A stretch of 18,649 nt of DNA, taken from Candidatus Omnitrophota bacterium (GTDB taxonomy: Bacteria > Verrucomicrobiota > Verrucomicrobiia > Limisphaerales > UBA1319). The notes under the pieces are model-generated. The model was not told the DNA's origin, ran no database searches, and saw only the letters and a list, made by a program, of their open reading frames with translations. Position numbers and translations under genes: made by a program. Within the stretch, counting starts at the first letter, position 1, and each line of letters opens with the position of its first letter. This document shows, in pieces, positions 1 to 7,809 of the stretch. Where the stretch lies: assembly GCA_023473405.1 (NCBI GenBank), contig JAMCZD010000048.1, positions 1-18,649 on the forward strand. The letters run 5' to 3'.

Positions 1-3000
1 GCTGGTGGCGGTATCTTTGCTGGCGTAAATCGTCCAGTTCTGGCCATCGGTGCTCAGGAAACCGTTAAAGACAGAACCGACGCGTTGCAGACGAATCCAA
101 ACGCTTGGATAGCCTGCGGCTGGATTAGACCCTGTGGTGGCAGTGCTGCCGCCCTTGACGTCGCGATATTGGAACTGGTAAGTGTCCACGCCGCCAGGCG
201 GGCCTACCAAGCTGTAGACGTTGGGGCTATCGGCGTCGAGCGAGAGCCGCGCCATGATACCAATCTTAGCCAAGGCATCCGGCGTGTCCATTTCCTGGAC
301 CTTGAGGCTGTAATCGAAATTGCCGGTGGCCTGTTGATAGGCATAAACGAACTGATCCGACGTTCCGCCGATATTGGCACCGCCGCCTTCGATCATTGCG
401 GTCATACCGCCAGGCAGCAGGCTGAACGGTTCGTCGTTGTTGATGCGGACGATGTCGGCGAAGTTGAAGATGCCGACGCTGAGGACCGTATTGGCCATGA
501 CCTTGGCAGGGCTGGCCTGGTCAGTCACGTTGCTTACTCCCAGCGAATAGGCTCCTTGTTGAGCCAACGACGCCGTCTGCAGGGTTACTGTTTTGCCGTC
601 ACTGGCAACCGTCGCATCGAGGATATTCACGGCCGACCCGTCGGCTGTGGTTAATCCATAATTGGCGAGATTTGTTGCCGTTGCGGAATTCACCGGTACT
701 GAGAAGAGCACCGTTACGGAATCAGCAAACAAGCCACTGGCAATGACCGTTGGTGGAGCCGAGGTAACGGTCAAGGTTGCATTGGCACTGGCAGCCAGGC
801 TGAAATCGTTCTTCACCAGGACGGTGAAAACATCGCCATTATTGGCCAGGGTGGCTTCCGGCAAGGTGTAAGTTGTATCGACGGCCCCTGAGATCGCCTG
901 GCCGTTGTGGTACCATTGATACGAATAGGGCGGAGTCCCATCCACGCCGCTATCGCCCACAGGCGTCTTGAAGGCGGTAAATGGACCATAGCCTACCGGG
1001 GCATTGCCTACCGAGAAGGTGACAGGTTGCCCGGCGAGGACGGTCATGCTGGATGGAGAATTGGTAACGGTAATCGGCCCCAGGGTGCGATTGGCACCGA
1101 TGTAGGCATTCGAAATGGCCACAGTGCCGTCTTGAACGGGTCCTTGACCCGGTTGTTGCCAGGCAACGCCGATCCCATGCATGCCGCTGCCGCCTGCCTT
1201 CAAGTCAGCCTCGATGTAGTATTTGTGGCCGGCAGTCAAGGTAATGGTATCGCTGACTTGGCCGGGCAGGCTGATCGCGGTGACGATCTTGCTGGCCTTG
1301 GTCTGCGCGTTCTTGTGAATGGTCAACGTCTTGGTGGCGGCGTCGTATACAGCTCGCTCCAAGCCAGTTGCGACGTCGTCCACGAACGTGACGGTAATGC
1401 CGTTGTAATAGTCACCGGGGACCCGAGCCCAGATTTGGACAGCCGAGTTATTGGCATTTGGCCTGATGATGCCCGTAGCTGCTGTGAAGGCCGAACCGCC
1501 GCTGGTCACGTTGGTGGCAGACGCGGAAGCAGTGATGTTGGTTTCGGGTTCGAGGGTTACGACGACATTGGTGACGTAATTGGTTTCTTTGGTTCCGCCG
1601 GCATCGACAGCCCTATTGGTGACGATATTGGTGGTGCTGACCTCAACGTCGTATATGTTGGTGTAGCTGAAGGCGCTCGCGGCGGCGAAGGTCCCGGAAC
1701 CATCGCTGCCTTCCGCATTGGCGGCGAGGAACAGGCCGAACTTATTGTATTGCCGGAGGTCAGTCGGGCTGTCGATGGCGGCGATGGCCACCTTGTTAGC
1801 CGGATTCTCGTCGGCGCTCATATAGAGTATGCCGGCGTTATTGGCGTAAAGATAGAACCGGTAATCGCCATCGGCGGGAGCGGTGAGAATGCCCTGGATT
1901 TGACCGATATAATCCTGGCCGCTTGCCCAGGGAGATTCGAAGCTATCGACGAAAGCGACTTGGTCGAAGGCGTCCAGTTGGAAGTTCGCACTACCGGCGA
2001 TATCGTTGATGCTTGCGCCTGCCAGGCCGTTATATTTCTTGAACTCGAGGAATTGAGCAACCGAGAAGGTGACCTTGGAATCGGCCATTGTATTGGGCGT
2101 CGATGCCAGGTCGGTTATGCCGTTGCCGGTCAAGGTGTACTGCGCGTCAGGGGAGAGAACGGAAGTGTAGAGGGTGACCGCAGTGGGAGAATCGACCACG
2201 ATACCGTAGATCTCGGCGCCTTGATCAAGGGAATAATTGGCCAGATCAGAGGCGGTATCGGCCGTGACAGGCTCCGAGAAGGTGACCTCGACGAGAGCGG
2301 GATCGAAGACGGAAGCCTTGGCGCTGACCAGGGTTGGCGGCGTGGTATCGGCGGTCACGGTCAGGGTGGCGACCGAGCTGATAAGCATCCCTTGCGCCGT
2401 GCCCACCACAACTCTGAATCGAGCGCCATTGTCAGCTAAAGTGGGGAATGGCAGGGTGTAGAATGAATCCACCGCACCGGGTATCGGCGTGTCCGGGATC
2501 GGCGTGATGCCGCGATACCATTGATAAGAAACGGGGGTGCCGTTTACGCTTACCGAGAAGGTAGCCGGCGAGTGTTCCTGCGCGGTGACATCCTGGAGAT
2601 TTTGGATAAAACTGGGAACAGGGAGGGGAGCGATCACATAATCAGGAAGGCCATAAAGCGAAGTTGGGTAAGGTTGCAGGTAGAGCGACGGGATTGGAAG
2701 CTGCATGGTGCCGTCGGGCAATTCCCATCCCACCGACACATAGCCTTCTCCGGTGGCGCCTTGTTTTTGGAGGACCTGGAAATAGTAGGACTGTCCCTGA
2801 GCCAGGCTGACGGGAGCCGATTGCTGGTTGGCGTATTTATTCCATTGGCGAAGATCGGTTTGGCCGTCAACGAAGGCAATCTTCTGTTTGTTAGCCGGGT
2901 TGTTGTCCGTACTCAACCACAATTCGGATGAATCATGGCTGGAAATCCAGAAGGTGTAATTGCCGGTTTGGGGGGGGTCAATATACCCTTCGATCATGGA

Positions 3001-3372
3001 GCCGTAATTGGTTCCGGGGGTGGCGGCCGCCTCGAGGAACTGGGTCTCCTTCTCGGTGTAGAAGGGGGAACCATCGCCGTTCAGACCGTCCCCATTCAAG
3101 CCGGTGGGGAAAATATTATATACTTGCCCGTCGACATTGGTCGCCTTGGCATTAAGCAAGTCGGCCACAGTATCGCCCGGTATGCGAACAGCCACCAACA
3201 CCACGTTGGTGGTGACGGTACCATCGACGGAGTTGGTGAGATTAACGTAATTGGTTTGCACGCCGAGCTTGTCATAGAAGACCCGGACGACGTAACCGGC
3301 GTTGGCGCGAATGCCGCCCAGACCGATTAGGAGCAGCGCCAGGGTGAAGGCTTTGAAACACTTGCTTCGCAT
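1..3372 (-). CDS. Large secreted multidomain protein with PA14, Ig-like and SbsA-like modules (partial, no stop in window)
   Basis: An uninterrupted minus-strand frame runs from an ATG at 3372 to the left edge, giving 1124 residues with no stop. AGAGGA lies about seven bases before the ATG. Residues 1-25 are a signal peptide (MRSKC, hydrophobic core ALLLIGLGG, cleavage near RANA|GY), so export is expected. Domains by eye: PA14 about 50-230 (ETGNYTFWISS-type core, SSELWLSTDNNPANK, then LRQWNKY); Ig-like about 253-340 (SYQWYRG, DNGARF); SbsA-like Ig 345-430 (SEPVTADTASDLANYSL); second PA14 440-745, split by an insert near 549-700; Ig-like 768-868 (SYQWYHNG); SbsA-like 871-960; DUF1349/concanavalin-like from about 985 (IGIMAR, WIRLQRVG, STDGQNW). 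PA14 modules usually bind carbohydrate. No enzyme domain is visible, although one could lie in the missing C-terminus. The role is inferred as a surface or glycan-binding exoprotein. The family is recognised; the exact function is not. Confidence 0.88.
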   Translation of the reverse strand, partial: MRSKCFKAFTLALLLIGLGGIRANAGYVVRVFYDKLGVQTNYVNLTNSVDGTVTTNVVLVAVRIPGDTVADLLNAKATNVDGQVYNIFPTGLNGDGLNGDGSPFYTEKETQFLEAAATPGTNYGSMIEGYIDPPQTGNYTFWISSHDSSELWLSTDNNPANKQKIAFVDGQTDLRQWNKYANQQSAPVSLAQGQSYYFQVLQKQGATGEGYVSVGWELPDGTMQLPIPSLYLQPYPTSLYGLPDYVIAPLPVPSFIQNLQDVTAQEHSPATFSVSVNGTPVSYQWYRGITPIPDTPIPGAVDSFYTLPFPTLADNGARFRVVVGTAQGMLISSVATLTVTADTTPPTLVSAKASVFDPALVEVTFSEPVTADTASDLANYSLDQGAEIYGIVVDSPTAVTLYTSVLSPDAQYTLTGNGITDLASTPNTMADSKVTFSVAQFLEFKKYNGLAGASINDIAGSANFQLDAFDQVAFVDSFESPWASGQDYIGQIQGILTAPADGDYRFYLYANNAGILYMSADENPANKVAIAAIDSPTDLRQYNKFGLFLAANAEGSDGSGTFAAASAFSYTNIYDVEVSTTNIVTNRAVDAGGTKETNYVTNVVVTLEPETNITASASATNVTSGGSAFTAATGIIRPNANNSAVQIWARVPGDYYNGITVTFVDDVATGLERAVYDAATKTLTIHKNAQTKASKIVTAISLPGQVSDTITLTAGHKYYIEADLKAGGSGMHGIGVAWQQPGQGPVQDGTVAISNAYIGANRTLGPITVTNSPSSMTVLAGQPVTFSVGNAPVGYGPFTAFKTPVGDSGVDGTPPYSYQWYHNGQAISGAVDTTYTLPEATLANNGDVFTVLVKNDFSLAASANATLTVTSAPPTVIASGLFADSVTVLFSVPVNSATATNLANYGLTTADGSAVNILDATVASDGKTVTLQTASLAQQGAYSLGVSNVTDQASPAKVMANTVLSVGIFNFADIVRINNDEPFSLLPGGMTAMIEGGGANIGGTSDQFVYAYQQATGNFDYSLKVQEMDTPDALAKIGIMARLSLDADSPNVYSLVGPPGGVDTYQFQYRDVKGGSTATTGSNPAAGYPSVWIRLQRVGSVFNGFLSTDGQNWTIYASKDTATS

Positions 3373-3419
3373 AGGTAATCCTCTGACTATTCTGATTTTC
3401 TTTCTTGGGCCAACCTGGC

Positions 3420-3473
3420 GAGTCTTAGCAGGCACTCACCCGCTTTAGACTCACTTCCACCCGCTTGCGCGGG
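3420..3473 (-). promoter_or_regulatory. Two candidate hairpins in the exoprotein mRNA leader
   Basis: In the minus-strand transcript, CCCGC-GCAA-GCGGG (3473-3460) forms a five-pair stem closed by a GNRA tetraloop. Directly downstream, GAGTCT (3452-3447) pairs with AGACTC (3425-3420), with an inner AGC/GCT helix (3444-3442 with 3429-3427). Both lie between the candidate promoter and the start codon. No known riboswitch is recognised, and neither hairpin is followed by a T tract, so they are not terminators. Confidence 0.35.
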
Positions 3474-3519
3474 CTGTTGTTCAACCCAACTACAACCCAT
3501 ATTTTAAGAAACCGGACTG

Positions 3520-3548
3520 ATTTGACCAAATTTCCAGAACTTTGGCAA
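3520..3548 (-). promoter_or_regulatory. Candidate sigma70-type promoter for the exoprotein gene
   Basis: Read on the minus strand, TTGCCA (3548-3543) and TCAAAT (3525-3520) are separated by exactly 17 bases. They match the consensus hexamers at five and four positions. Transcription would start near 3513, leaving a leader of about 140 bases before the ATG at 3372. The surroundings are AT-rich compared with the rest of the window, as expected of a promoter. This is a consensus match only. Confidence 0.35.
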
Positions 3549-4128
3549 CATAATTTTAACATTTCTTTATTTTTCCCTTGGAACCAGGGCCGTCTAAAGA
3601 CAAAACTATTCGCTCGAGTTTTCATCTAAAAGTCTTCAAGTATGCGGTATTTAGCCGGACCTGATGGAGCGCGTTCGAGGTATCAATCTGCCTGACGGAT
3701 GGTTGTCAACTGCCGCGGTTTGACAAGTTTCCAGCCGGCTACCGGGAGGTCCGGGCAGCCGGGTATGGAGGAATGTGCAATGGGGCGATGAAGGCGGAGC
3801 GGCAACGCGGGCAACTCCTTGCCGTTGTGTGAGTTTGGACGCCGAGGGTGAACGGAGGAGGCGGGCCGGGGCCGGGCGGTATCCAAGACGCATTATTGCG
3901 GCGCCGTTGGCCGCTGCTTGGCATTCTTTTTGCTTCATCTTACACGAAAATCAGGGTGTCGAGAGCGGTGGCCGCGATAAGCAAGCGGCTTTGGTGCAAG
4001 GTGCAGTGGATTGAGAAGGCCGTGATTCTCGGCTGAGAAAACGGATGATGCGAATGGAATTTTTCGTCAAACGACCAAAAGCGGGGCGAAAGCGGAACGT
4101 GGATAAGATAAGCGGGGACGATGTAAAC

Positions 4129-4158
4129 TTGACAATTCGGTAACAATATCGTGACGAT
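4129..4158 (+). promoter_or_regulatory. Weak candidate promoter for the VTC/DUF4956/HlyD genes
   Basis: A perfect TTGACA (4129-4134) is followed after 18 bases by GACGAT (4153-4158), which keeps only the A2, A5 and T6 positions of a -10 box. It lies 60 bases before the VTC start codon, with no other gene in between. The -35 is strong and the -10 poor, so this may be a regulated promoter or chance. Confidence 0.3.
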
Positions 4159-4218
4159 TAAGTTGTTGTGTCCCATCGGATGTCAATGGGTTGAGCGATA
4201 TGGAATAGCGGACTGATT

Positions 4219-5073
4219 ATGGCCGAAGACAAGCTCCAACTGCAGAGGTTTGAGCTGAAATACCTCATCAATGAAGGCACAGCGCGGGCAATACAGGATT
4301 TCGTCCGGGCCTATCTCGAGATCGATGAATTTGGGGAATCCATGCCGGGATTTTCGTATCCGGTGCACAGCCTGTATTTGGACTCGGACGATTTGAAGCT
4401 GTACCAGTCGACCATTAATGGCACCAAAAATCGGTTCAAGCTGCGGTTGCGGTATTACGACGAGGGGCCGGAATCGCCCGTCTTTTTCGAAGTCAAACGG
4501 CGGATGAACAACTGCATATTGAAACAGCGCGGCGGGGTGCGGCGGGAGGCAGTGCCGTGGCTTTTGGCGGGTCATCTGCCCGAACCGGGGAATATGATAT
4601 CGGACGGGGCGGCGAAGTTGGTGGCGTTGCAGCGTTTCAGCGCACTGATGAGCGAGATGCACGCCACGCCCAAGGTCCACATAGCCTACGAGCGGGAGGC
4701 CTGGATCAGCCGCTCGGACAATTCGGTGCGTGTCACCATGGATCGGTCGGTGCGGTGCGAGCCGGAGTGCGGTCCGCGGCTATCGACACGGTTGGGCGAT
4801 CCGATTGCGGTTTTTGGCGTAGGGGTGGTATTGGAGCTCAAGTTCACGAACAACTTTCCCAACTGGTTTCGCGAACTGACTCGGGCCTTCAACTTGGTCC
4901 AGACCGGGGCTTCGAAATATGTCGACGGGATATGGCTGATGGGTGAATATCGTCTGAAGAATCCGCTGGCCAGGTTTGAATGGCTGGATGCGGCTCACCC
5001 GATCAACGGCCAGCAGCGACGGGTCATACCCAGTGAGAATATGATCTCTTTCATGGAGCGCGAAGAACGGTGA
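4219..5073 (+). CDS. VTC-domain polyphosphate polymerase family protein
   Basis: 284 residues, almost entirely one VTC domain, the catalytic tunnel fold first known from yeast Vtc4, which makes polyphosphate from nucleoside triphosphate. The basic and acidic strands that line such a tunnel are visible: RFELKY (10-15), SLYLDS (51-56), RFKLRLRYYDE (72-82), FFEVKRR (89-95), YEREAW (158-162 region), VRVTMDR (170-176), VLELKF (204-209) and SKYVDGI (232-238). There is no signal peptide or membrane segment, so it should be cytoplasmic and act at the inner face of the membrane with its partner. Its stop overlaps the GTG of the DUF4956 gene by four bases, indicating translational coupling. VTC and DUF4956 genes are a known bacterial pairing. 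The substrate is inferred from the family; a different anionic polymer cannot be excluded. Confidence 0.9.
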   Translation: MAEDKLQLQRFELKYLINEGTARAIQDFVRAYLEIDEFGESMPGFSYPVHSLYLDSDDLKLYQSTINGTKNRFKLRLRYYDEGPESPVFFEVKRRMNNCILKQRGGVRREAVPWLLAGHLPEPGNMISDGAAKLVALQRFSALMSEMHATPKVHIAYEREAWISRSDNSVRVTMDRSVRCEPECGPRLSTRLGDPIAVFGVGVVLELKFTNNFPNWFRELTRAFNLVQTGASKYVDGIWLMGEYRLKNPLARFEWLDAAHPINGQQRRVIPSENMISFMEREER

Positions 5074-5756
5074 CAGACTGGCTATATCAAGGTGATTTCG
5101 GCACGGTTCCAACCAACGTCCCGACGGCGTTGCTGGGGCTTCTGCTGGCGTTTCTGTGCGGGCACGTGATTGCGTGGATTTACATGTACACTCACCCGGG
5201 GCTCTCCTATTCCCGGTCGTTTGTCGGTTCGCTCATGTTGATCCCGGTGATTGTCAGCCTGGTCATGAATGTGCTTTCCCATAATCTCGTCACCGCTTTC
5301 GGCATGATGGCCGTTTTTGCAATCGTCCGCTTCCGGAATATTCTGCGGGACACGCTCGATACCGCGTATGTCCTGGCGGTTATTGTGATTGGGCTGGCGT
5401 GCGGCACCCAGAAATTTGCCACGGCGGTCATTGGGTGCGCGGGGTCGGCGATGGTGCTTTTGTATATATGGTATACGAATTTTGGCACCCGGCACCGGTA
5501 TAACATGATCGTCAATCTCCATTGGACCCGTCCGCTCTCGGAGTTGTGTGATCTGCGGCAATTGCTTCGCCGGCACAGCCGAAAGTCAATCTGCGCCAGC
5601 CAACGCGCCGTTGATGGCGGCGATGGCGCCGACCTTTCCTACCGGCTCCTGCTCCGTGACCCGGAACGGATGGCTGATTTGTTGAGCGAGCTGAAATCCC
5701 TGCACGGCGTTTCCCGCGTTAGCGGCTTGCAAGCGGAAGACGAATCGGAGCTTTGA
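5070..5756 (+). CDS. DUF4956 integral membrane protein, VTC partner
   Basis: 228 residues starting at a GTG that overlaps the upstream TGA. About four hydrophobic segments are visible, near residues 19-40, 50-70, 72-87 and 98-135. The conserved DUF4956 stretch follows the third segment (GMMAVFAIVRFRN at 78-90, then DTLDTAYV). The last 90 residues are soluble, with a basic patch RQLLRRHSRKS (163-173) and a probable ferredoxin-like fold (YRLLLRDPERMADLLSELK). DUF4956 proteins are regularly encoded beside VTC-type polymerases; their biochemical role is unproven. A membrane platform or translocation role for the polymer made by the upstream protein is an inference from this pairing. The next gene begins nine bases after the stop. 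Confidence 0.88.
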   Translation: MTDWLYQGDFGTVPTNVPTALLGLLLAFLCGHVIAWIYMYTHPGLSYSRSFVGSLMLIPVIVSLVMNVLSHNLVTAFGMMAVFAIVRFRNILRDTLDTAYVLAVIVIGLACGTQKFATAVIGCAGSAMVLLYIWYTNFGTRHRYNMIVNLHWTRPLSELCDLRQLLRRHSRKSICASQRAVDGGDGADLSYRLLLRDPERMADLLSELKSLHGVSRVSGLQAEDESEL

Positions 5757-5765
5757 ACAGGAGCC

Positions 5766-6854
5766 ATGGACCCGTTACCCCTCATCCCGATCCCGCCGGC
5801 TCAACGCTGGCGTGAATTTCGATTTCAAGTCCTTCCGGTGCTGGTATTTGTGAGTTCGCTGATCACGGTGATCGTCATGTGGCGCGAGTACGTCGCACCG
5901 CCCACCTTGGTCGGAGAAGTGGAACCGGTCCAAGCCAGGGTTGCCAGCAAGCAGCCCGGCACCTTAGTGGAGCTGCGTGTGACTCATTTGCAGCAAGTCA
6001 AAGCGGGCGACCCGGTCGCGCGGGTCCTGATTGCCGAACCCAAGGTCCTGGCCACGCGGCTGGCGGTCATTCAGGCTGAGGTTGGGCTGATCCGTTCGGG
6101 CATGAGCCCGGTTGTGGACCAGCAACGCAATGCCCTTGACTATGAACAACTGCGTCTGAATTGGCTCAAGGAACGGGTTGACTTGGCAACGGCCAGGGTC
6201 AATCTTCAACTGGCTGAGGCCGAGCTCAAACGGATGGCCGAACTGAGCCAGGACAAAGTGGTTTCGGACAGCTCGCTGGACCAGGCGCGCACCACCAAAG
6301 ATGGGCTTCAAGTCGAGGTCCAGGAACGGAGCAAGATGGTGGACGCCGCCGAAGAGGCGTTAAGGCGCCTGAATACAATTGGCGAGGTGCCTGCTCGCGG
6401 CCAGGTCACCAACTCGAACGACCCCGTCCAGGCTGCTATTGATGTGCAGGTTGCCAAACTGCAGCAGACCGAGGCGGAGCTAAGCCCTATTGTCCTGACT
6501 GCGCCAATCGGCGGCACCGTGAGCATGGTTTACCATCAATCAGGGGAAACGATCATGGCTGGCGAGGCGATCCTCACCATAAGTGCCCCGCAATCCGATC
6601 GGATCGTGGGTTATTTGCGGTCGCCTGTGCCTTTGGATTTGGGGGTTGGGATGACGGTTCAGGTACGGTCCCGGTCCATTCGCCGTGAAGTCCGCCCGGC
6701 CAAGATATTGCAGATCGGCTCCCAGATGGAAGTGATCACGACTCCCTTGCTGCGTCCCGGGATCAGCTTCGAGATGGGGCTGCCGATCCTGATCAATCTG
6801 CCGGCCGGCATGCATCTCCGTCCCGGCGAGTTGGTCGACCTGACTCTTCAATAA
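5766..6854 (+). CDS. HlyD-like membrane-fusion/adaptor protein
   Basis: 362 residues. A short cytoplasmic N-terminus is followed by one membrane segment (about 22-38), then the periplasmic adaptor plan: first half of the barrel-sandwich (lipoyl-like) domain around 48-90 (GTLVELRV, VKAGDPVARV), a long alpha-helical coiled-coil hairpin about 95-240, the second lipoyl half at 241-275 (VLTAPIGGTVSMVY, AGEAILTI), and a beta-barrel domain to the end. AGGAG sits just two bases before the ATG, so it is unusually close. The gene follows DUF4956 by nine bases, so the trio is probably one transcript. No ATPase, RND or MFS transporter gene is next to it that would normally use such an adaptor; the nearby CbiO-type ATPase belongs to a different class. 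It may help move or anchor the polymer system across the envelope, which is inference. Confidence 0.82.
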   Translation: MDPLPLIPIPPAQRWREFRFQVLPVLVFVSSLITVIVMWREYVAPPTLVGEVEPVQARVASKQPGTLVELRVTHLQQVKAGDPVARVLIAEPKVLATRLAVIQAEVGLIRSGMSPVVDQQRNALDYEQLRLNWLKERVDLATARVNLQLAEAELKRMAELSQDKVVSDSSLDQARTTKDGLQVEVQERSKMVDAAEEALRRLNTIGEVPARGQVTNSNDPVQAAIDVQVAKLQQTEAELSPIVLTAPIGGTVSMVYHQSGETIMAGEAILTISAPQSDRIVGYLRSPVPLDLGVGMTVQVRSRSIRREVRPAKILQIGSQMEVITTPLLRPGISFEMGLPILINLPAGMHLRPGELVDLTLQ

Positions 6855-6897
6855 CGGGCCATCCCTTCAACCAACCCCATTGCCACTCTTGAAGCGC

Positions 6898-6932
6898 ACG
6901 CCCATCAATTTGACCGCGCCGGAAATGGGCGT
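6898..6932. repeat. Short perfect inverted repeat between adaptor and CbiO genes
   Basis: ACGCCCAT (6898-6905) and ATGGGCGT (6925-6932) are perfect complements around a 19-base loop, in a 121-base gap between the HlyD-like gene and the ATPase. A smaller ACGGC/GCCGT stem followed by TTTT comes next (6936-6959). Together they could be a weak terminator or leader structure, or an operator. Neither has a strong T tract directly after a long stem. Confidence 0.3.
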
Positions 6933-6975
6933 CCGACGGCTTTGCATCGGCGCCGTTTTGGGGTAATTAGGTACT

Positions 6976-7767
6976 GTGATCAGAGTGGATGGATTACATT
7001 TTGCTTATCCGGATGGCCGGGTTGCGCTGCAGGACGTCTCTTTTCACCTCGAGAAATCGGAGACGGTGGGGTTGATCGGCCCGAACGGGGCGGGGAAATC
7101 GACCCTTCTCTGGCACTTGAACGGGCTGCTGGGCGCTCCCTGCCAGGCGGGAAGCGTATTCATCAACGGCATCGAGGTCGGGCCGGGGAACCTGCCGGAA
7201 ATCCGCCGGCGTGTGGGTTTGCTGTTTCAGGACCCGGATGACCAGTTGTTCTCACCCACGGTTGGCGAAGACGTCGCCTTCGGTCCTCGTCAACTGGGCC
7301 TGACCGATGAGGAAACCGCCATTCGTGTTCGGGCAGCCTTGGCGGCGGTGAACCTGAGCGGCTTCGAGAACCGTGCGCCGCATCATCTCAGCCTGGGTGA
7401 AAAGAGGCGCGTTTGCCTGGCGGGAGTCTGGGCGTGCCAGCCCGAGGTGTTGGTCTTCGACGAACCGACGGCCAATTTCGACCCGCGCGGCCGGCGCGAA
7501 TTCATCGAACTGTGCCGCAGCCTGCCCGCTACCAAATTGATCGCCAGCCACGATCTCGAAATGATCCTTGCCCTTTGCTCACGCGTCTTGGTATTGGACC
7601 GCGGCCGGTTGGTGGCCAGCGGCGAGACGCGCCGCCTGCTGGCCGATGAGCCCCTCATGCTCGCCCACGGTCTGGAAAAACCGCACAGCCTGTTTCATCC
7701 GCATCCGCACGAGAATTTCCCGGGTCCTTCGACGGTTCGGCAGCGCACGGCGCCCAGCAAAGCTTAA
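6976..7767 (+). CDS. ECF-type ABC transporter ATP-binding protein, CbiO-like
   Basis: 263 residues from a GTG start; the family's usual opening (IRVDGLHFAYPDG) begins at once, which supports this start. ATPase motifs are all present: Walker A GPNGAGKST (35-43), Q-loop with FQDPDDQLFSPTV (84-96) typical of cobalt/nickel and other ECF transporters, signature LSLGEKRR (138-145), Walker B VLVFDEP (158-164) and switch His192. The signature departs from the common LSGGQ. The C-terminal tail carries a histidine-rich run, HSLFHPHPH (237-245), suggestive of metal handling. The protein should energise uptake through an EcfT/CbiQ-type membrane subunit with a CbiM-like substrate subunit, but neither is encoded in this window, so it is an orphan here. 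A Ni/Co substrate is a guess from family and tail. Confidence 0.87.
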   Translation: MIRVDGLHFAYPDGRVALQDVSFHLEKSETVGLIGPNGAGKSTLLWHLNGLLGAPCQAGSVFINGIEVGPGNLPEIRRRVGLLFQDPDDQLFSPTVGEDVAFGPRQLGLTDEETAIRVRAALAAVNLSGFENRAPHHLSLGEKRRVCLAGVWACQPEVLVFDEPTANFDPRGRREFIELCRSLPATKLIASHDLEMILALCSRVLVLDRGRLVASGETRRLLADEPLMLAHGLEKPHSLFHPHPHENFPGPSTVRQRTAPSKA

Positions 7768-7809
7768 GTCTGGTTTGCCATCGGCCGCATTGGCGATAAT
7801 GTTTATTCA

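Larger units (their letters stand above)
3373..4218. other. Gene-free divergent intergenic region
   Basis: This 846-base stretch separates the minus-strand exoprotein from the plus-strand VTC gene. Several short overlapping open frames occur on both strands between 3651 and 4036, but their translations are Arg/Pro/Ser-rich, lack recognisable domains and have no convincing ribosome binding sites. The part nearest the exoprotein (about 3475-3660) is AT-rich and carries its probable promoter. The part from about 3660 to 3980 is GC-rich and I see no structure I can name in it. The last 100 bases hold a possible promoter for the VTC gene. Confidence 0.6.

Noticed and set aside
907..2439. Plus-strand open frame of 510 codons
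   Set aside because: It lies antisense to the exoprotein. Its translation is Gly/Asp/Ile-rich with no domain, while the minus strand gives a signal peptide, PA14 and Ig modules.
3522..3554. Plus-strand TTGACC ... CATAAT promoter-like pair
   Set aside because: The spacer is 21 bases, too long. The same DNA read on the minus strand gives a better 17-spaced promoter for the exoprotein.
3651..4036. Cluster of short open frames on both strands in the intergenic region
   Set aside because: Their translations are Arg/Pro/Ser-rich, mutually overlapping and without ribosome binding sites or domains.
6942..6969. TTGCAT ... TAATTA as a promoter for the CbiO-like gene
   Set aside because: Only three and two consensus matches, and it would leave almost no leader before the GTG.
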